Below, piece by piece: positions 24,305 through 31,470 of a DNA stretch of 37,129 bases. The stretch lies in contig JAMPAW010000017.1 in NCBI GenBank assembly GCA_023666975.1, forward strand, positions 1 through 37,129, given 5' to 3'. Position numbers and translations under genes: made by a program. Each line of letters begins with the position of its first letter. Positions within the stretch are counted from its first letter, which is position 1. This DNA is from Clostridium sp. Lineage in GTDB: Bacteria; Bacillota_A; Clostridia; Lachnospirales; Lachnospiraceae. Below the pieces are notes generated by a model, which was not told the origin of the DNA, made no database searches, and worked only from the letters and a program-made list of their open reading frames with translations.

Positions 24305-24353
24305 GCATCGGCACAGTTTGGAAGAAATTATGTGCCGGTGCTTCTGGTTTTTA
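24305..24353 (+). terminator. Probable terminator after ftsH
   Basis: GCATCGGCACA (24305-24315) pairs with TGTGCCGGTGC (24331-24341), including a wobble pair, around a 15-base loop. The T-rich tract starts only 4 bases after the stem, so it may be less efficient. Confidence 0.7.
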
Positions 24354-24481
24354 TTGGTAAATTTGCCTGCGAAACGAGGTGAAAATGGACAAAATCAATA
24401 AAGGTTGCCCAAAAACGGCAAATTGCAAAAAAGTCATTTGTCTAAATGCACAAAAGAAATGAAAAAAAACAAAATTGTTTG

Positions 24482-24511
24482 TGAACACTTTCGGAACAAA
24501 ATACGTATAAT
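24482..24511 (+). promoter_or_regulatory. Candidate promoter of an intergenic small RNA
   Basis: TGAACA (24482-24487), 18 bases, then a perfect TATAAT (24506-24511). The -35 is degenerate. The predicted start is near 24518, after the ftsH terminator. Confidence 0.5.
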
Positions 24512-24517
24512 AATACT

Positions 24518-24620
24518 TGTAACCCCCCAATACATTATATAGTTTTTTTGCTACACCCCATAAGTAACAAAAAAATACCTTCTCCAGAAAAGGACAGTCG
24601 ATCGGTTGGCTGTCCTTTTT
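24518..24620 (+). ncRNA. Candidate C-rich small RNA of about 100 nt
   Basis: In the 415-base gap between ftsH and the GH13 gene, a -10 consensus is followed about 100 bases later by a strong intrinsic terminator, with no credible open frame between. The transcript would contain an unpaired CCCCCC run (24533-24538); a hairpin with GTTTTTTTGCTAC (24542-24554) against GTAACAAAAAAAT (24564-24576), 12 of 13 positions paired, whose 9-base loop displays ACCCC; then unpaired CCTTCTCC (24578-24585), complementary to a Shine-Dalgarno-like GGAGAAGG; then the terminator stem. C-rich unpaired loops that target ribosome binding sites are a known design of Gram-positive regulatory RNAs. Alternatively it could be an attenuator leader of the GH13 gene, but that gene has its own promoter after the terminator. 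I do not recognise it as a known RNA family. Confidence 0.5.
24588..24620 (+). terminator. Intrinsic terminator of the intergenic RNA
   Basis: AAAAGGACAG (24588-24597) and CTGTCCTTTT (24610-24619) form a perfect 10-bp stem around a 12-base loop, ending in T. The A-tract on the left side would also let it work on the minus strand. Confidence 0.85.
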
Positions 24621-24640
24621 ACTTTTATCATTATTTTTCG

Positions 24641-24669
24641 TTGCCATATTTGAAAGAATGGAGTAAAAT
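24641..24669 (+). promoter_or_regulatory. Promoter of the GH13 gene
   Basis: TTGCCA (24641-24646), 17 bases, TAAAAT (24664-24669), 20 bases after the terminator of the intergenic RNA. I found no good catabolite-repression (cre) match around it. Confidence 0.7.
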
Positions 24670-24698
24670 AGAACAGATGTTAAAAGCGGAGGGTTGTT

Positions 24699-26807
24699 AT
24701 GGGTTATTCATTTAGAAATTATACCAAGGCGCAAAAGGTACAGGCTTATGTCTTTCAAAATAAACCGGCAATTCGTTATGATGTGCTGTTTTCCGATGGT
24801 ACAGGAGATTACCGGATTCCTGCGGAGCCAATGCCGGGAGACGAGGTTACCGTGCGGTTTCGCACGGCGAAGGGCAATGTGGACAGAGTGACCGTGATCT
24901 GTGACGGTCAAAGGCGGGAGATGGCAATTGTGGAGTCTGATGCCGCATTTGATTACTATTCTGCAAAGCTTCCACAGATTGAAAAGGATAAAGTGGAATA
25001 CTATTTTGAAATCAGTGCCGGTAACGCGCTTTGCTACTATAATAAGATTGGCGTACAAACAGAGGTTAATCCGACTTATAATTTCAGTATTATGCCGGGC
25101 TTTACTACACCGGATTGGGCGAAGGGCGCAGTCATATACCAGATTTTCGTGGATCGTTTTTGCAACGGTGATCCGGGTAATGACGTATTGGACAATGAGT
25201 ACTATTATATCGGGGACGCCGCTAAGCGGATAACGGATTGGGGAAAATATCCGGATGCGATGGACGTGCGCTGTTTTTACGGCGGTGACCTGCAGGGGGT
25301 TATCAATAAGCTGGATTATCTGCAGGACTTAGGTGTCGAGGTTATTTATCTCAACCCGATTTTTGTATCTCCGTCCAACCACAAATACGATATTCAGGAT
25401 TATGATTATGTAGACCCGCATTTTGGACGGATTGTCAAAGATGAGGGGGAATGCCTGAAGGACGGGGACAATCTTAATCGAAACTCTACCCGCTATATAG
25501 AGCGGGTTACCAATAAAGAGAATCTGGAGGCCAGCAACCAGCTGTTTTGCCGGCTTGTGGAGGAAATTCACCGCCGGGGAATGAAAATTATTTTGGACGG
25601 TGTATTTAATCATTGCGGCTCCTTTAATAAGTGGCTGGACCGCGAACAGATTTATGAGAATCAGGCTGGATATGAGCCGGGCGCCTATCCGTCGGCGGAA
25701 AGTCCTTATCGCAGTTTCTTTAAGTTTTACGATGAAAATGCCTGGCCTTATAATTCCAGTTATGACGGCTGGTGGGGGCATGACACGCTGCCGAAGTTAA
25801 ATTATGAAGGCTCAGAGGAGCTGTATCAGTATATTTTGCGTATCGGAAAGAAATGGGTTTCCCCTCCGTTCAATGTGGACGGGTGGCGTCTTGATGTGGC
25901 GGCGGATTTGGGGCATTCCGAGGAATTTAACCACAGATTTTGGAGAGATTTCCGCAGAGTGGTCAAGGAGGCTAATCCCAATGCGATTATCCTTGCAGAA
26001 CATTACGGCGACCCGTATAACTGGCTGCAGGGTGACCAGTGGGATACGGTAATGAATTATGATGCGTTTATGGAGCCGATTACCTGGTTCCTGACCGGAG
26101 TGGAGAAACATTCGGACGAGTTCCGCGGTGATTTGCTCGGTAATCCCGATGCGCTGATTGGTTCTCTGCGGCATCATATGAGCCGTTTTCACCAGCAGTC
26201 GTTAGAAGTGTCCATGAATGAGCTGTCAAACCATGACCATTCCCGTTTTCTGACGCGCACGAACCGCCGTGTCGGCAGGACGCATACGCTGGGACCGGAC
26301 GCAGCCAACGAAAATGTCAGCAAAGGTGTGCTGCGGGAGGCCGTGGTATTCCAGATGACATGGCCCGGAGCGCCGACCATTTATTATGGTGATGAGGCGG
26401 GAATGTGCGGCTGGACTGACCCGGATAACCGGAGAACCTACCCTTGGGGAAATGAGGACAAGGATTTGATTGCATTTCACAGGGATATTATACGGATTCA
26501 TAAACAGAATGCCGTTTTGAAATACGGTTCCGTGATGTTTTTGCACGGGGCACATAAGGTGGTTGCCTATGGTCGTTTTGACCGGAAGGACAAGGTTATC
26601 GTCATTTTGAACAATAATTATGAAGAGGTGGAATTGAGTCTGGCGGTTGACCGTCTGGGGCTGTTAAACGGTGATTCCCTCCGCCAGCTGATGCTGACGA
26701 CGGAAGAGAGCTATATTATTGAGCCGAGGAATTACCGCGTTGAGAATAATCAGCTGTTTATCAATGTGCCGAGGATTGCGGCGATGATATTAAAGGCTGA
26801 AGTATGA
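24699..26807 (+). CDS. GH13 alpha-glucanase (neopullulanase/cyclomaltodextrinase type)
   Basis: A 702-residue alpha-amylase-family enzyme that hydrolyses alpha-1,4 (and possibly alpha-1,6) bonds in maltodextrins, pullulan fragments or cyclodextrins. The N-terminal 120 residues form a beta-sandwich like that of GH13_20 enzymes. The (beta/alpha)8 barrel follows, with VIYQIFVDRF, region I DGVFNH, region II DGWRLDVA with nucleophile Asp399, region III AEH with acid/base Glu434, and region IV NHDH with Asp513; PTIYYGDEAG follows. All catalytic residues are present. There is no signal peptide, so it is cytoplasmic and would act on imported oligosaccharides. CGGAGGG precedes the ATG by 6 bases. It is monocistronic. 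The exact substrate cannot be fixed from sequence. Confidence 0.93.
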   Translation: MGYSFRNYTKAQKVQAYVFQNKPAIRYDVLFSDGTGDYRIPAEPMPGDEVTVRFRTAKGNVDRVTVICDGQRREMAIVESDAAFDYYSAKLPQIEKDKVEYYFEISAGNALCYYNKIGVQTEVNPTYNFSIMPGFTTPDWAKGAVIYQIFVDRFCNGDPGNDVLDNEYYYIGDAAKRITDWGKYPDAMDVRCFYGGDLQGVINKLDYLQDLGVEVIYLNPIFVSPSNHKYDIQDYDYVDPHFGRIVKDEGECLKDGDNLNRNSTRYIERVTNKENLEASNQLFCRLVEEIHRRGMKIILDGVFNHCGSFNKWLDREQIYENQAGYEPGAYPSAESPYRSFFKFYDENAWPYNSSYDGWWGHDTLPKLNYEGSEELYQYILRIGKKWVSPPFNVDGWRLDVAADLGHSEEFNHRFWRDFRRVVKEANPNAIILAEHYGDPYNWLQGDQWDTVMNYDAFMEPITWFLTGVEKHSDEFRGDLLGNPDALIGSLRHHMSRFHQQSLEVSMNELSNHDHSRFLTRTNRRVGRTHTLGPDAANENVSKGVLREAVVFQMTWPGAPTIYYGDEAGMCGWTDPDNRRTYPWGNEDKDLIAFHRDIIRIHKQNAVLKYGSVMFLHGAHKVVAYGRFDRKDKVIVILNNNYEEVELSLAVDRLGLLNGDSLRQLMLTTEESYIIEPRNYRVENNQLFINVPRIAAMILKAEV

Positions 26808-26816
26808 CAGAAACGA

Positions 26817-26859
26817 AAAACACAGGATAGATAACGGCAGGTTGTCTATCCTGTGTTTT
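26817..26859. terminator. Bidirectional terminator between the GH13 gene and the cyclophilin gene
   Basis: Two 18-base arms (26817-26834 and 26842-26859) pair completely, with one wobble, around a 7-base loop. They begin with AAAA and end with TTTT. Confidence 0.92.
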
Positions 26860-26870
26860 GAATTTAAGAT

Positions 26871-27389
26871 TTAACACGTTTCCGGTTCCGGATAATCCAC
26901 ACCCTGCGTATCGACGGTGACGGTCTGAATCCGCTGTGTTTCCAGCGGTTTATCATTATAATCCGTTTTGGTGCAGGCGATTTTATCTACGATGTCCAGG
27001 CCTTCGGTTACCTTGCCGAAGGCGGCATACTGACCGTCTAAATGCGGAGAAGTCTTGTGCATGATAAAAATTTGCGAGCCGGCGGAGTCCGGCAGCTGTG
27101 AACGGGCCATAGATAACACGCCGGGGGTGTGTTTCAGATTGTTTTCAAAACCATTCATGGAGAATTCTCCCCTGATGCTGTAGCCGGGACCTCCCATGCC
27201 TGTGCCTTCCGGACACCCTCCCTGAATCATGAAGCCCTTGATAACGCGGTGAAAGATAAGACCGTCATAAAATCCCTTTTTGATCAGTGAAATAAAGTTG
27301 TTTACCGTGTTGGGCGCAATGTCCGGATAAAGCTCGGCTTTCATCACGTCGCCATTTTCCATGGTAATGGTTACTATTGGGTTTGCCAT
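26871..27389 (-). CDS. Peptidyl-prolyl cis-trans isomerase, cyclophilin type
   Basis: Accelerates proline isomerisation during protein folding. The 172-residue protein is a single cyclophilin domain with no signal peptide, so it is cytoplasmic. The active-site segment FHRVIKGFMIQGGCP carries the catalytic Arg and the Phe and Gln that contact the substrate; GSQIFI and the LDGQYAAFGKV segment complete the pocket. The canonical Trp that binds cyclosporin is not present (LDGQYAAFG), as in many bacterial members. The start follows an AAAGGA ribosome binding site on the minus strand. It is monocistronic, with its own promoter. Confidence 0.95.
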   Translation of the reverse strand: MANPIVTITMENGDVMKAELYPDIAPNTVNNFISLIKKGFYDGLIFHRVIKGFMIQGGCPEGTGMGGPGYSIRGEFSMNGFENNLKHTPGVLSMARSQLPDSAGSQIFIMHKTSPHLDGQYAAFGKVTEGLDIVDKIACTKTDYNDKPLETQRIQTVTVDTQGVDYPEPETC

Positions 27390-27428
27390 AATTAAAGTAT
27401 CCTTTCTGTCTATATATATTTTACCCGT

Positions 27429-27457
27429 ATTTTAGCATTGAAGGAAGAAAATAGCAA
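27429..27457 (-). promoter_or_regulatory. Cyclophilin gene promoter
   Basis: On the minus strand, TTGCTA (27457-27452) and TAAAAT (27434-27429) are separated by 17 bases, about 40 bases before the start codon. Confidence 0.7.
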
Positions 27458-27586
27458 TTAATTTCGTTCGCGGGTATAAAAAGTGGTTGGCCACAAAAAA
27501 CGTCATTATGCCGAAAAAAATTGTGCAATATTTACAAGAGTGTCGAAAACAGGGTATAAGATGACGAACTGTGTATAAATCTCTCC

Positions 27587-27615
27587 TTGCTTTTTGGAGA
27601 GAAGTGGTTTACAAT
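27587..27615 (+). promoter_or_regulatory. nrdD promoter
   Basis: TTGCTT (27587-27592), 17 bases, TACAAT (27610-27615). A 7-bp inverted repeat, TCTCTCC and GGAGAGA (27580-27602), spans the -35 element. The first NrdR-like box begins 2 bases after the -10. Confidence 0.65.
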
Positions 27616-27616
27616 A

Positions 27617-27632
27617 ACACAAGATGTTGTGC
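27617..27632 (+). promoter_or_regulatory. NrdR box 1
   Basis: ACACAAGATGTTGTGC matches the NrdR consensus ACACWATATNTWGTGT at 14 of 16 positions. It covers the predicted transcription start of nrdD, a position suited to repression. Confidence 0.7.
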
Positions 27633-27648
27633 CTGTAATATGTTAGGG

Positions 27649-27663
27649 CACATTATTTATGTG
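27649..27663 (+). promoter_or_regulatory. NrdR box 2 (degenerate)
   Basis: CACATTATTTATGTG is a palindrome with CAC/GTG arms one base further apart than the consensus. Its CAC starts exactly 31 bases after the CAC of box 1, the usual three-turn distance between paired NrdR boxes. Confidence 0.5.
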
Positions 27664-27692
27664 GTGGTCTCAACTGAGAAAGGGAGTTTGAA

Positions 27693-29855
27693 ATGAGGAT
27701 AATTAAGCGCAGTGGAACAGAGGAGAAATTCGATATTGCTAAGATTGTTGCCGCAGTGGAGAAGGCAAACAAAGAAGTGGTAGAGACAGACCGTCTTACC
27801 TCAGAACAGGTGACAGAGATTGCAAAGAAGGTTACATTGATTTGCAGCAGTATGGACAGAGCTTTTGGCGTCGAAGAAATTCAGGATTTAGTAGAGAATG
27901 AAATTATGGAAACGCAGGCCTTTGAGGTGGCGAGAAAATATATAACTTATCGTTATAAGAGAGCTATGGTGCGTAAAGCGAATTCGACGGACGAGCAGAT
28001 TCTCAGCCTGATTGAGTGTAACAATGAAGAGGTGAAACAGGAGAATTCCAACAAAAATCCTGTCGTGAACAGTGTACAGAGAGATTATATGGCAGGCGAG
28101 GTCAGCAAGGATATCACAAAGCGTTTTCTGCTGCCGGCAGATGTAGTAAAAGCGCATGAAGACGGGATTATCCATTTTCATGATTCTGATTATTTTGCAC
28201 AGCATATGCACAACTGCTGTCTTGTCAATCTGGAGGATATGCTGCAAAACGGGACAGTGATCAGCGAGACGATGATTGACAGGCCGAAAAGCTTTTCGAC
28301 AGCCTGCAACATTGCAACGCAGAGCATTGCCCAGATAGCCAGTTCACAGTATGGAGGACAGAGTATAACCCTTTCTCATCTTGCACCGTTTGTCGATGTC
28401 AGCCGCAGAAAATACCTGAAGATGGTAATGGAAGAGTTTGAGGCTGCTGGTCTGCCGATTAATGATAAGCAGATTGCGGATATTGCGGAAATGCGCGTGA
28501 GGGAAGAGATTAAGCGCGGAGTACAGATGATTCAGTATCAGGTGATTACATTGATGACAACGAATGGCCAGGCTCCGTTTGTTACCGTATTTATGTATTT
28601 GAATGAGGTTCCGGAGGGAAGGACGAGAGATGACCTTGCGCTTGTGATTGAGGAAATGCTGACACAGAGGATTCTGGGTGTGAAGAATGAGAAAGGGATA
28701 TATATCACGCCGGCGTTTCCGAAGCTGATTTATGTGCTGGAGGAGGATAATGTCAGTGAGGGAAGCAAGTATTGGGAGTTGACAAAGCTGGCGGCAAAAT
28801 GTACGGCGAAACGTATGGTTCCGGACTATATTTCCGAGAAGGTGATGAAGGGGTTGAAGCAGGGGAACTGTTATCCCTGCATGGGCTGCCGCTCTTTCCT
28901 GACCGTATACCATGATGAGGAAAATAATCCCAAGTTTTATGGCCGTTTTAATCAGGGGGTTGTCACACTGAATCTCGTTGATGTGGCCTGCTCTTCAGAG
29001 GGAGATATGGACAGGTTTTGGGAAATTCTGGACGAGAGACTGGCGCTTTGCCGTAAGGCATTGATGTGCAGACATGAGCGTCTTAAGGGAACTCCGTCCG
29101 ATGTAGCACCGATTTTATGGCAGTATGGTGCTCTGGCCCGCCTGAAAAAAGGAGAAACGATTGATAAGCTGCTATATAATGGATATTCAACGATTTCTCT
29201 TGGCTACGCAGGACTTTGTGAATGTACCCGATATATGACGGGACTTTCCCATACTGACCCGGAGGCGACACCGTTTGCCCTTCAGGTAATGCAGAAATTA
29301 AATGATGCCTGTGCAAAGTGGAAAGCGGAAACGTCTATTGATTTCAGTATTTACGGCACGCCGCTGGAATCGACTACCTACAAATTTGCCAAATGTCTGC
29401 AAAAGCGTTTTGGACGGATTGAAGGAGTGACGGATAAAAACTATATTACAAACAGTTACCATGTACATGTTTCAGAGGAGATTGACGCATTTAGCAAGCT
29501 GTCCTTTGAGTCGAAGTTTCAGGAGCTTTCGCCGGGAGGAGCGGTGAGCTATGTCGAAGTTCCCAATATGCAGAATAATCTGGAGGCCGTGCTTGCGGTA
29601 ATGCAGCATATTTATGATAATATTATGTATGCGGAATTGAATACCAAGAGTGACTATTGTCAGAAATGCGGTTTTGACGGAGAGATACAAATTGATTCCG
29701 ACAAAGGCGGCAAATTGATTTGGCGGTGTCCCGGCTGTGGGAATACGGACGAGTTTACGATGAATGTGGCCAGACGTACCTGCGGCTATATCGGAACGCA
29801 GTTTTGGAATCAGGGACGTACCCAGGAAATCAAGGAGAGAGTGTTGCATTTATAA
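27693..29855 (+). CDS. nrdD: Anaerobic ribonucleoside-triphosphate reductase
   Basis: Oxygen-sensitive class III enzyme that reduces ribonucleoside triphosphates to deoxyribonucleotides for DNA synthesis, using a glycyl radical. The 720-residue protein begins with an ATP-cone allosteric domain (1-90; IIKRSGTEEKFD near the start). The catalytic barrel includes HDSDYF, NCCLVNL and GNCYPCMGCRSFL. A zinc site, CQKC with CPGC, lies near 645-670, and the glycyl-radical loop RTCGYIG is near the C-terminus with Gly698 as the likely radical residue. The activating radical-SAM enzyme gene nrdG, usually next to nrdD, is not in this window: the gene is followed by a terminator and a convergent cold-shock gene. 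Paired NrdR-like boxes at the promoter suggest repression when dNTP/ATP levels are sufficient. Confidence 0.97.
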   Translation: MRIIKRSGTEEKFDIAKIVAAVEKANKEVVETDRLTSEQVTEIAKKVTLICSSMDRAFGVEEIQDLVENEIMETQAFEVARKYITYRYKRAMVRKANSTDEQILSLIECNNEEVKQENSNKNPVVNSVQRDYMAGEVSKDITKRFLLPADVVKAHEDGIIHFHDSDYFAQHMHNCCLVNLEDMLQNGTVISETMIDRPKSFSTACNIATQSIAQIASSQYGGQSITLSHLAPFVDVSRRKYLKMVMEEFEAAGLPINDKQIADIAEMRVREEIKRGVQMIQYQVITLMTTNGQAPFVTVFMYLNEVPEGRTRDDLALVIEEMLTQRILGVKNEKGIYITPAFPKLIYVLEEDNVSEGSKYWELTKLAAKCTAKRMVPDYISEKVMKGLKQGNCYPCMGCRSFLTVYHDEENNPKFYGRFNQGVVTLNLVDVACSSEGDMDRFWEILDERLALCRKALMCRHERLKGTPSDVAPILWQYGALARLKKGETIDKLLYNGYSTISLGYAGLCECTRYMTGLSHTDPEATPFALQVMQKLNDACAKWKAETSIDFSIYGTPLESTTYKFAKCLQKRFGRIEGVTDKNYITNSYHVHVSEEIDAFSKLSFESKFQELSPGGAVSYVEVPNMQNNLEAVLAVMQHIYDNIMYAELNTKSDYCQKCGFDGEIQIDSDKGGKLIWRCPGCGNTDEFTMNVARRTCGYIGTQFWNQGRTQEIKERVLHL

Positions 29856-29869
29856 TTGTATAGTCAAAC

Positions 29870-29907
29870 AAAAAACTGCCGGTTAGTAACTAACCGACAG
29901 TTTTTTT
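29870..29907 (+). terminator. nrdD terminator
   Basis: AAAAAACTGCCGGTTAG and CTAACCGACAGTTTTTTT form a long stem with one C-A mismatch and a 3-base loop. The A-rich left side could let it work in both directions. Confidence 0.9.
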
Positions 29908-29994
29908 GTGTGTTTGTATAAAATGAATATCTAAAACTTACTTGTGGCCTTGCGACCTGAAATTATAAAACACCACGTGATAAATGGTTGAACA

Positions 29995-30201
29995 CTATGC
30001 CATAACGGTTACGTTGATAGCCTGTGCTCCTTTAGTACCCTGCTCGATATCAAATGATACGGGCTGACCTTCTTCCAGCGTCTTATAGCCCTCTGCAACA
30101 ATGCCAGAAAAATGTACGAATACATCCTCGCCAGTTTCGCTGTTTGTAATGAAACCGAATCCTTTAGTTGAGTTAAACCATTTTACTGTACCTTTGTTCA
30201 T
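29995..30201 (-). CDS. csp: Cold-shock domain protein
   Basis: A 68-residue OB-fold protein that binds single-stranded RNA and DNA and acts as an RNA chaperone. RNP1 KGFGFI and RNP2 VFVHF are intact, with KWFNSTKG before RNP1. I chose the ATG at 30201 because TTAAAGGAGGT (30218-30208) sits just upstream and the fold starts there; the in-frame extension to 30285 would translate the mRNA leader. The leader of about 97 nt contains a hairpin, as is usual for cold-shock mRNAs. No strong terminator follows; the closest structure downstream is a weak hairpin near 29951 and the nrdD terminator. Confidence 0.96.
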   Translation of the reverse strand: MNKGTVKWFNSTKGFGFITNSETGEDVFVHFSGIVAEGYKTLEEGQPVSFDIEQGTKGAQAINVTVMA

Positions 30202-30248
30202 AAAAGTACCTCCTTTAAATTGTCTTGCATTGATAGAGGTAAAAGTGC

Positions 30249-30277
30249 ATACCAAAACATAGCGAGAGTGTTGGTAT
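30249..30277 (-). promoter_or_regulatory. Hairpin in the cold-shock gene leader
   Basis: ATACCAA and TTGGTAT (7 bp, 15-base loop) lie about 20-50 nt into the predicted 97-nt leader. Cold-shock mRNAs often carry structured leaders that control translation with temperature; a role here is inference. Confidence 0.4.
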
Positions 30278-30304
30278 CTTTTCACGCTTTATAAATACCT
30301 GTCT

Positions 30305-30333
30305 ACTGTATCATTTATAAAAACGGAAGTCAA
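30305..30333 (-). promoter_or_regulatory. Cold-shock gene promoter
   Basis: On the minus strand, TTGACT (30333-30328) and TACAGT (30310-30305) are separated by 17 bases, with the predicted start near 30298. Confidence 0.65.
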
Positions 30334-30393
30334 TAGTGATTTGCTAAAACATTTCACAACATGTAATAAATTTGATAATATTTCAGAAATTCG

Positions 30394-30422
30394 TTGAAGA
30401 AATTGAAAATTTATAGTATTAT
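30394..30422 (+). promoter_or_regulatory. Promoter of the GH25 lipoprotein gene
   Basis: TTGAAG (30394-30399), 17 bases, TATTAT (30417-30422), about 40 bases before the start codon. Confidence 0.6.
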
Positions 30423-30463
30423 GAAATATATATGTTTGTTAAGCGCGAAATGAGGTATAACAA

Positions 30464-31393
30464 ATGAGAAAACATATTTATTTACTTGGATTGTGTATCG
30501 GTCTTATGGCAATGCTTTGTGGATGTCAGAAGGATTATTACGGATTAGGTCAGCCGTTTTCAATGAGTACATCGCAGTTGCCGGGATATTATAATAATGA
30601 CATAGTGGCGCTGAGTGCGGATAATTATGAGCGGTTTATGCGTGCCAGTTACATTCGTGTCATTGATAAATTCGGAGAATCCCATAAGATTAAAATCAGC
30701 GCAAATATTAAGAGGCATGAATGGGATTTCGCTAATCTGGACAGCAGTGGCATGTTCAAAAATTATATCGAAGCAGACGGCTCCGTGAAAAAGGTCGGGA
30801 TTGATGTGTCGGAACATCAGGGAGTTATCGATTGGGCAACCGTGGCTGGTGAGGTCGATTTTGCTTTTGTCCGGGTGGGTTACCGGGGATACACAGGAGG
30901 CAATATTGCCACAGATGCCTATTATTCATCGAATATGCAGGGAGCAGCGGAGAACGGGGTGCCGGTGGGCGTCTATTTTTACTCTCAGGCGGTTTCTTAT
31001 GACGAGGGTGTTGAGGAGGCAAATTTTGTGCTGAGCCAGCTTGGCGATTACAGCTTGTCTTATCCGGTTGTATTGGACCGTGAAGACCCGATGCAGGAAG
31101 ACGCAAGAACGAATAACCTGTCACAGGAGGAGCATACGCAGGCGGCGTTGGGCTTTTTAGAGACGATAGCGGCGTCCGGACGGCAGGTCATGATGTATAC
31201 CAATAAGACTTATTACGCATTGTATCTGGATTTGGAACGAATTTATCAGTATCCGATCTGGTATGCACAATATGCGGACGAACCGGATTGGCCGTATGAG
31301 TTTTCAATTTGGCAATACACAGAGAGTGGCGGAATACCGGGTATTGCAGGCTCGGTAGACTTGAATCTGGAGATGCTGCCGCCACAACAGTAA
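30464..31393 (+). CDS. GH25 muramidase (lysozyme-like) lipoprotein
   Basis: Cleaves the beta-1,4 bond between N-acetylmuramic acid and N-acetylglucosamine in peptidoglycan. The 309-residue protein has a signal peptide and lipobox LCGC (Cys21), so it is probably tethered to the outer face of the membrane, then a spacer of about 85 residues and a GH25 domain from about 108. The active-site residues are Asp114 in GIDVSEHQG, and Asp205 and Glu207 in VVLDRED; the WQYTESG strand and SVDLN near the end are also typical. It is followed by an EAL protein gene 77 bases downstream without a visible terminator, so the two may share a transcript. It could act in cell-wall remodelling or spore/mother-cell lysis; the sequence does not decide. 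Confidence 0.93.
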   Translation: MRKHIYLLGLCIGLMAMLCGCQKDYYGLGQPFSMSTSQLPGYYNNDIVALSADNYERFMRASYIRVIDKFGESHKIKISANIKRHEWDFANLDSSGMFKNYIEADGSVKKVGIDVSEHQGVIDWATVAGEVDFAFVRVGYRGYTGGNIATDAYYSSNMQGAAENGVPVGVYFYSQAVSYDEGVEEANFVLSQLGDYSLSYPVVLDREDPMQEDARTNNLSQEEHTQAALGFLETIAASGRQVMMYTNKTYYALYLDLERIYQYPIWYAQYADEPDWPYEFSIWQYTESGGIPGIAGSVDLNLEMLPPQQ

Positions 31394-31470
31394 AGAGGTG
31401 TCTGCCGGTAGCGGAGTGTCGGCGCCGGTGGTTTTGCAATAGGGCATTTGATTGGGAGGGAGATGTGATT

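Noticed and set aside
24351..24647. 98-residue open frame on the minus strand in the ftsH-GH13 gap
   Set aside because: Composition is Phe/Tyr/Lys-rich as expected from AT-rich DNA read by chance; no ribosome binding site, and it is antisense to two clear hairpins and a promoter.
24640..24700. Catabolite-repression (cre) site at the GH13 gene
   Set aside because: No match to TGWNANCGNTNWCA near the promoter.
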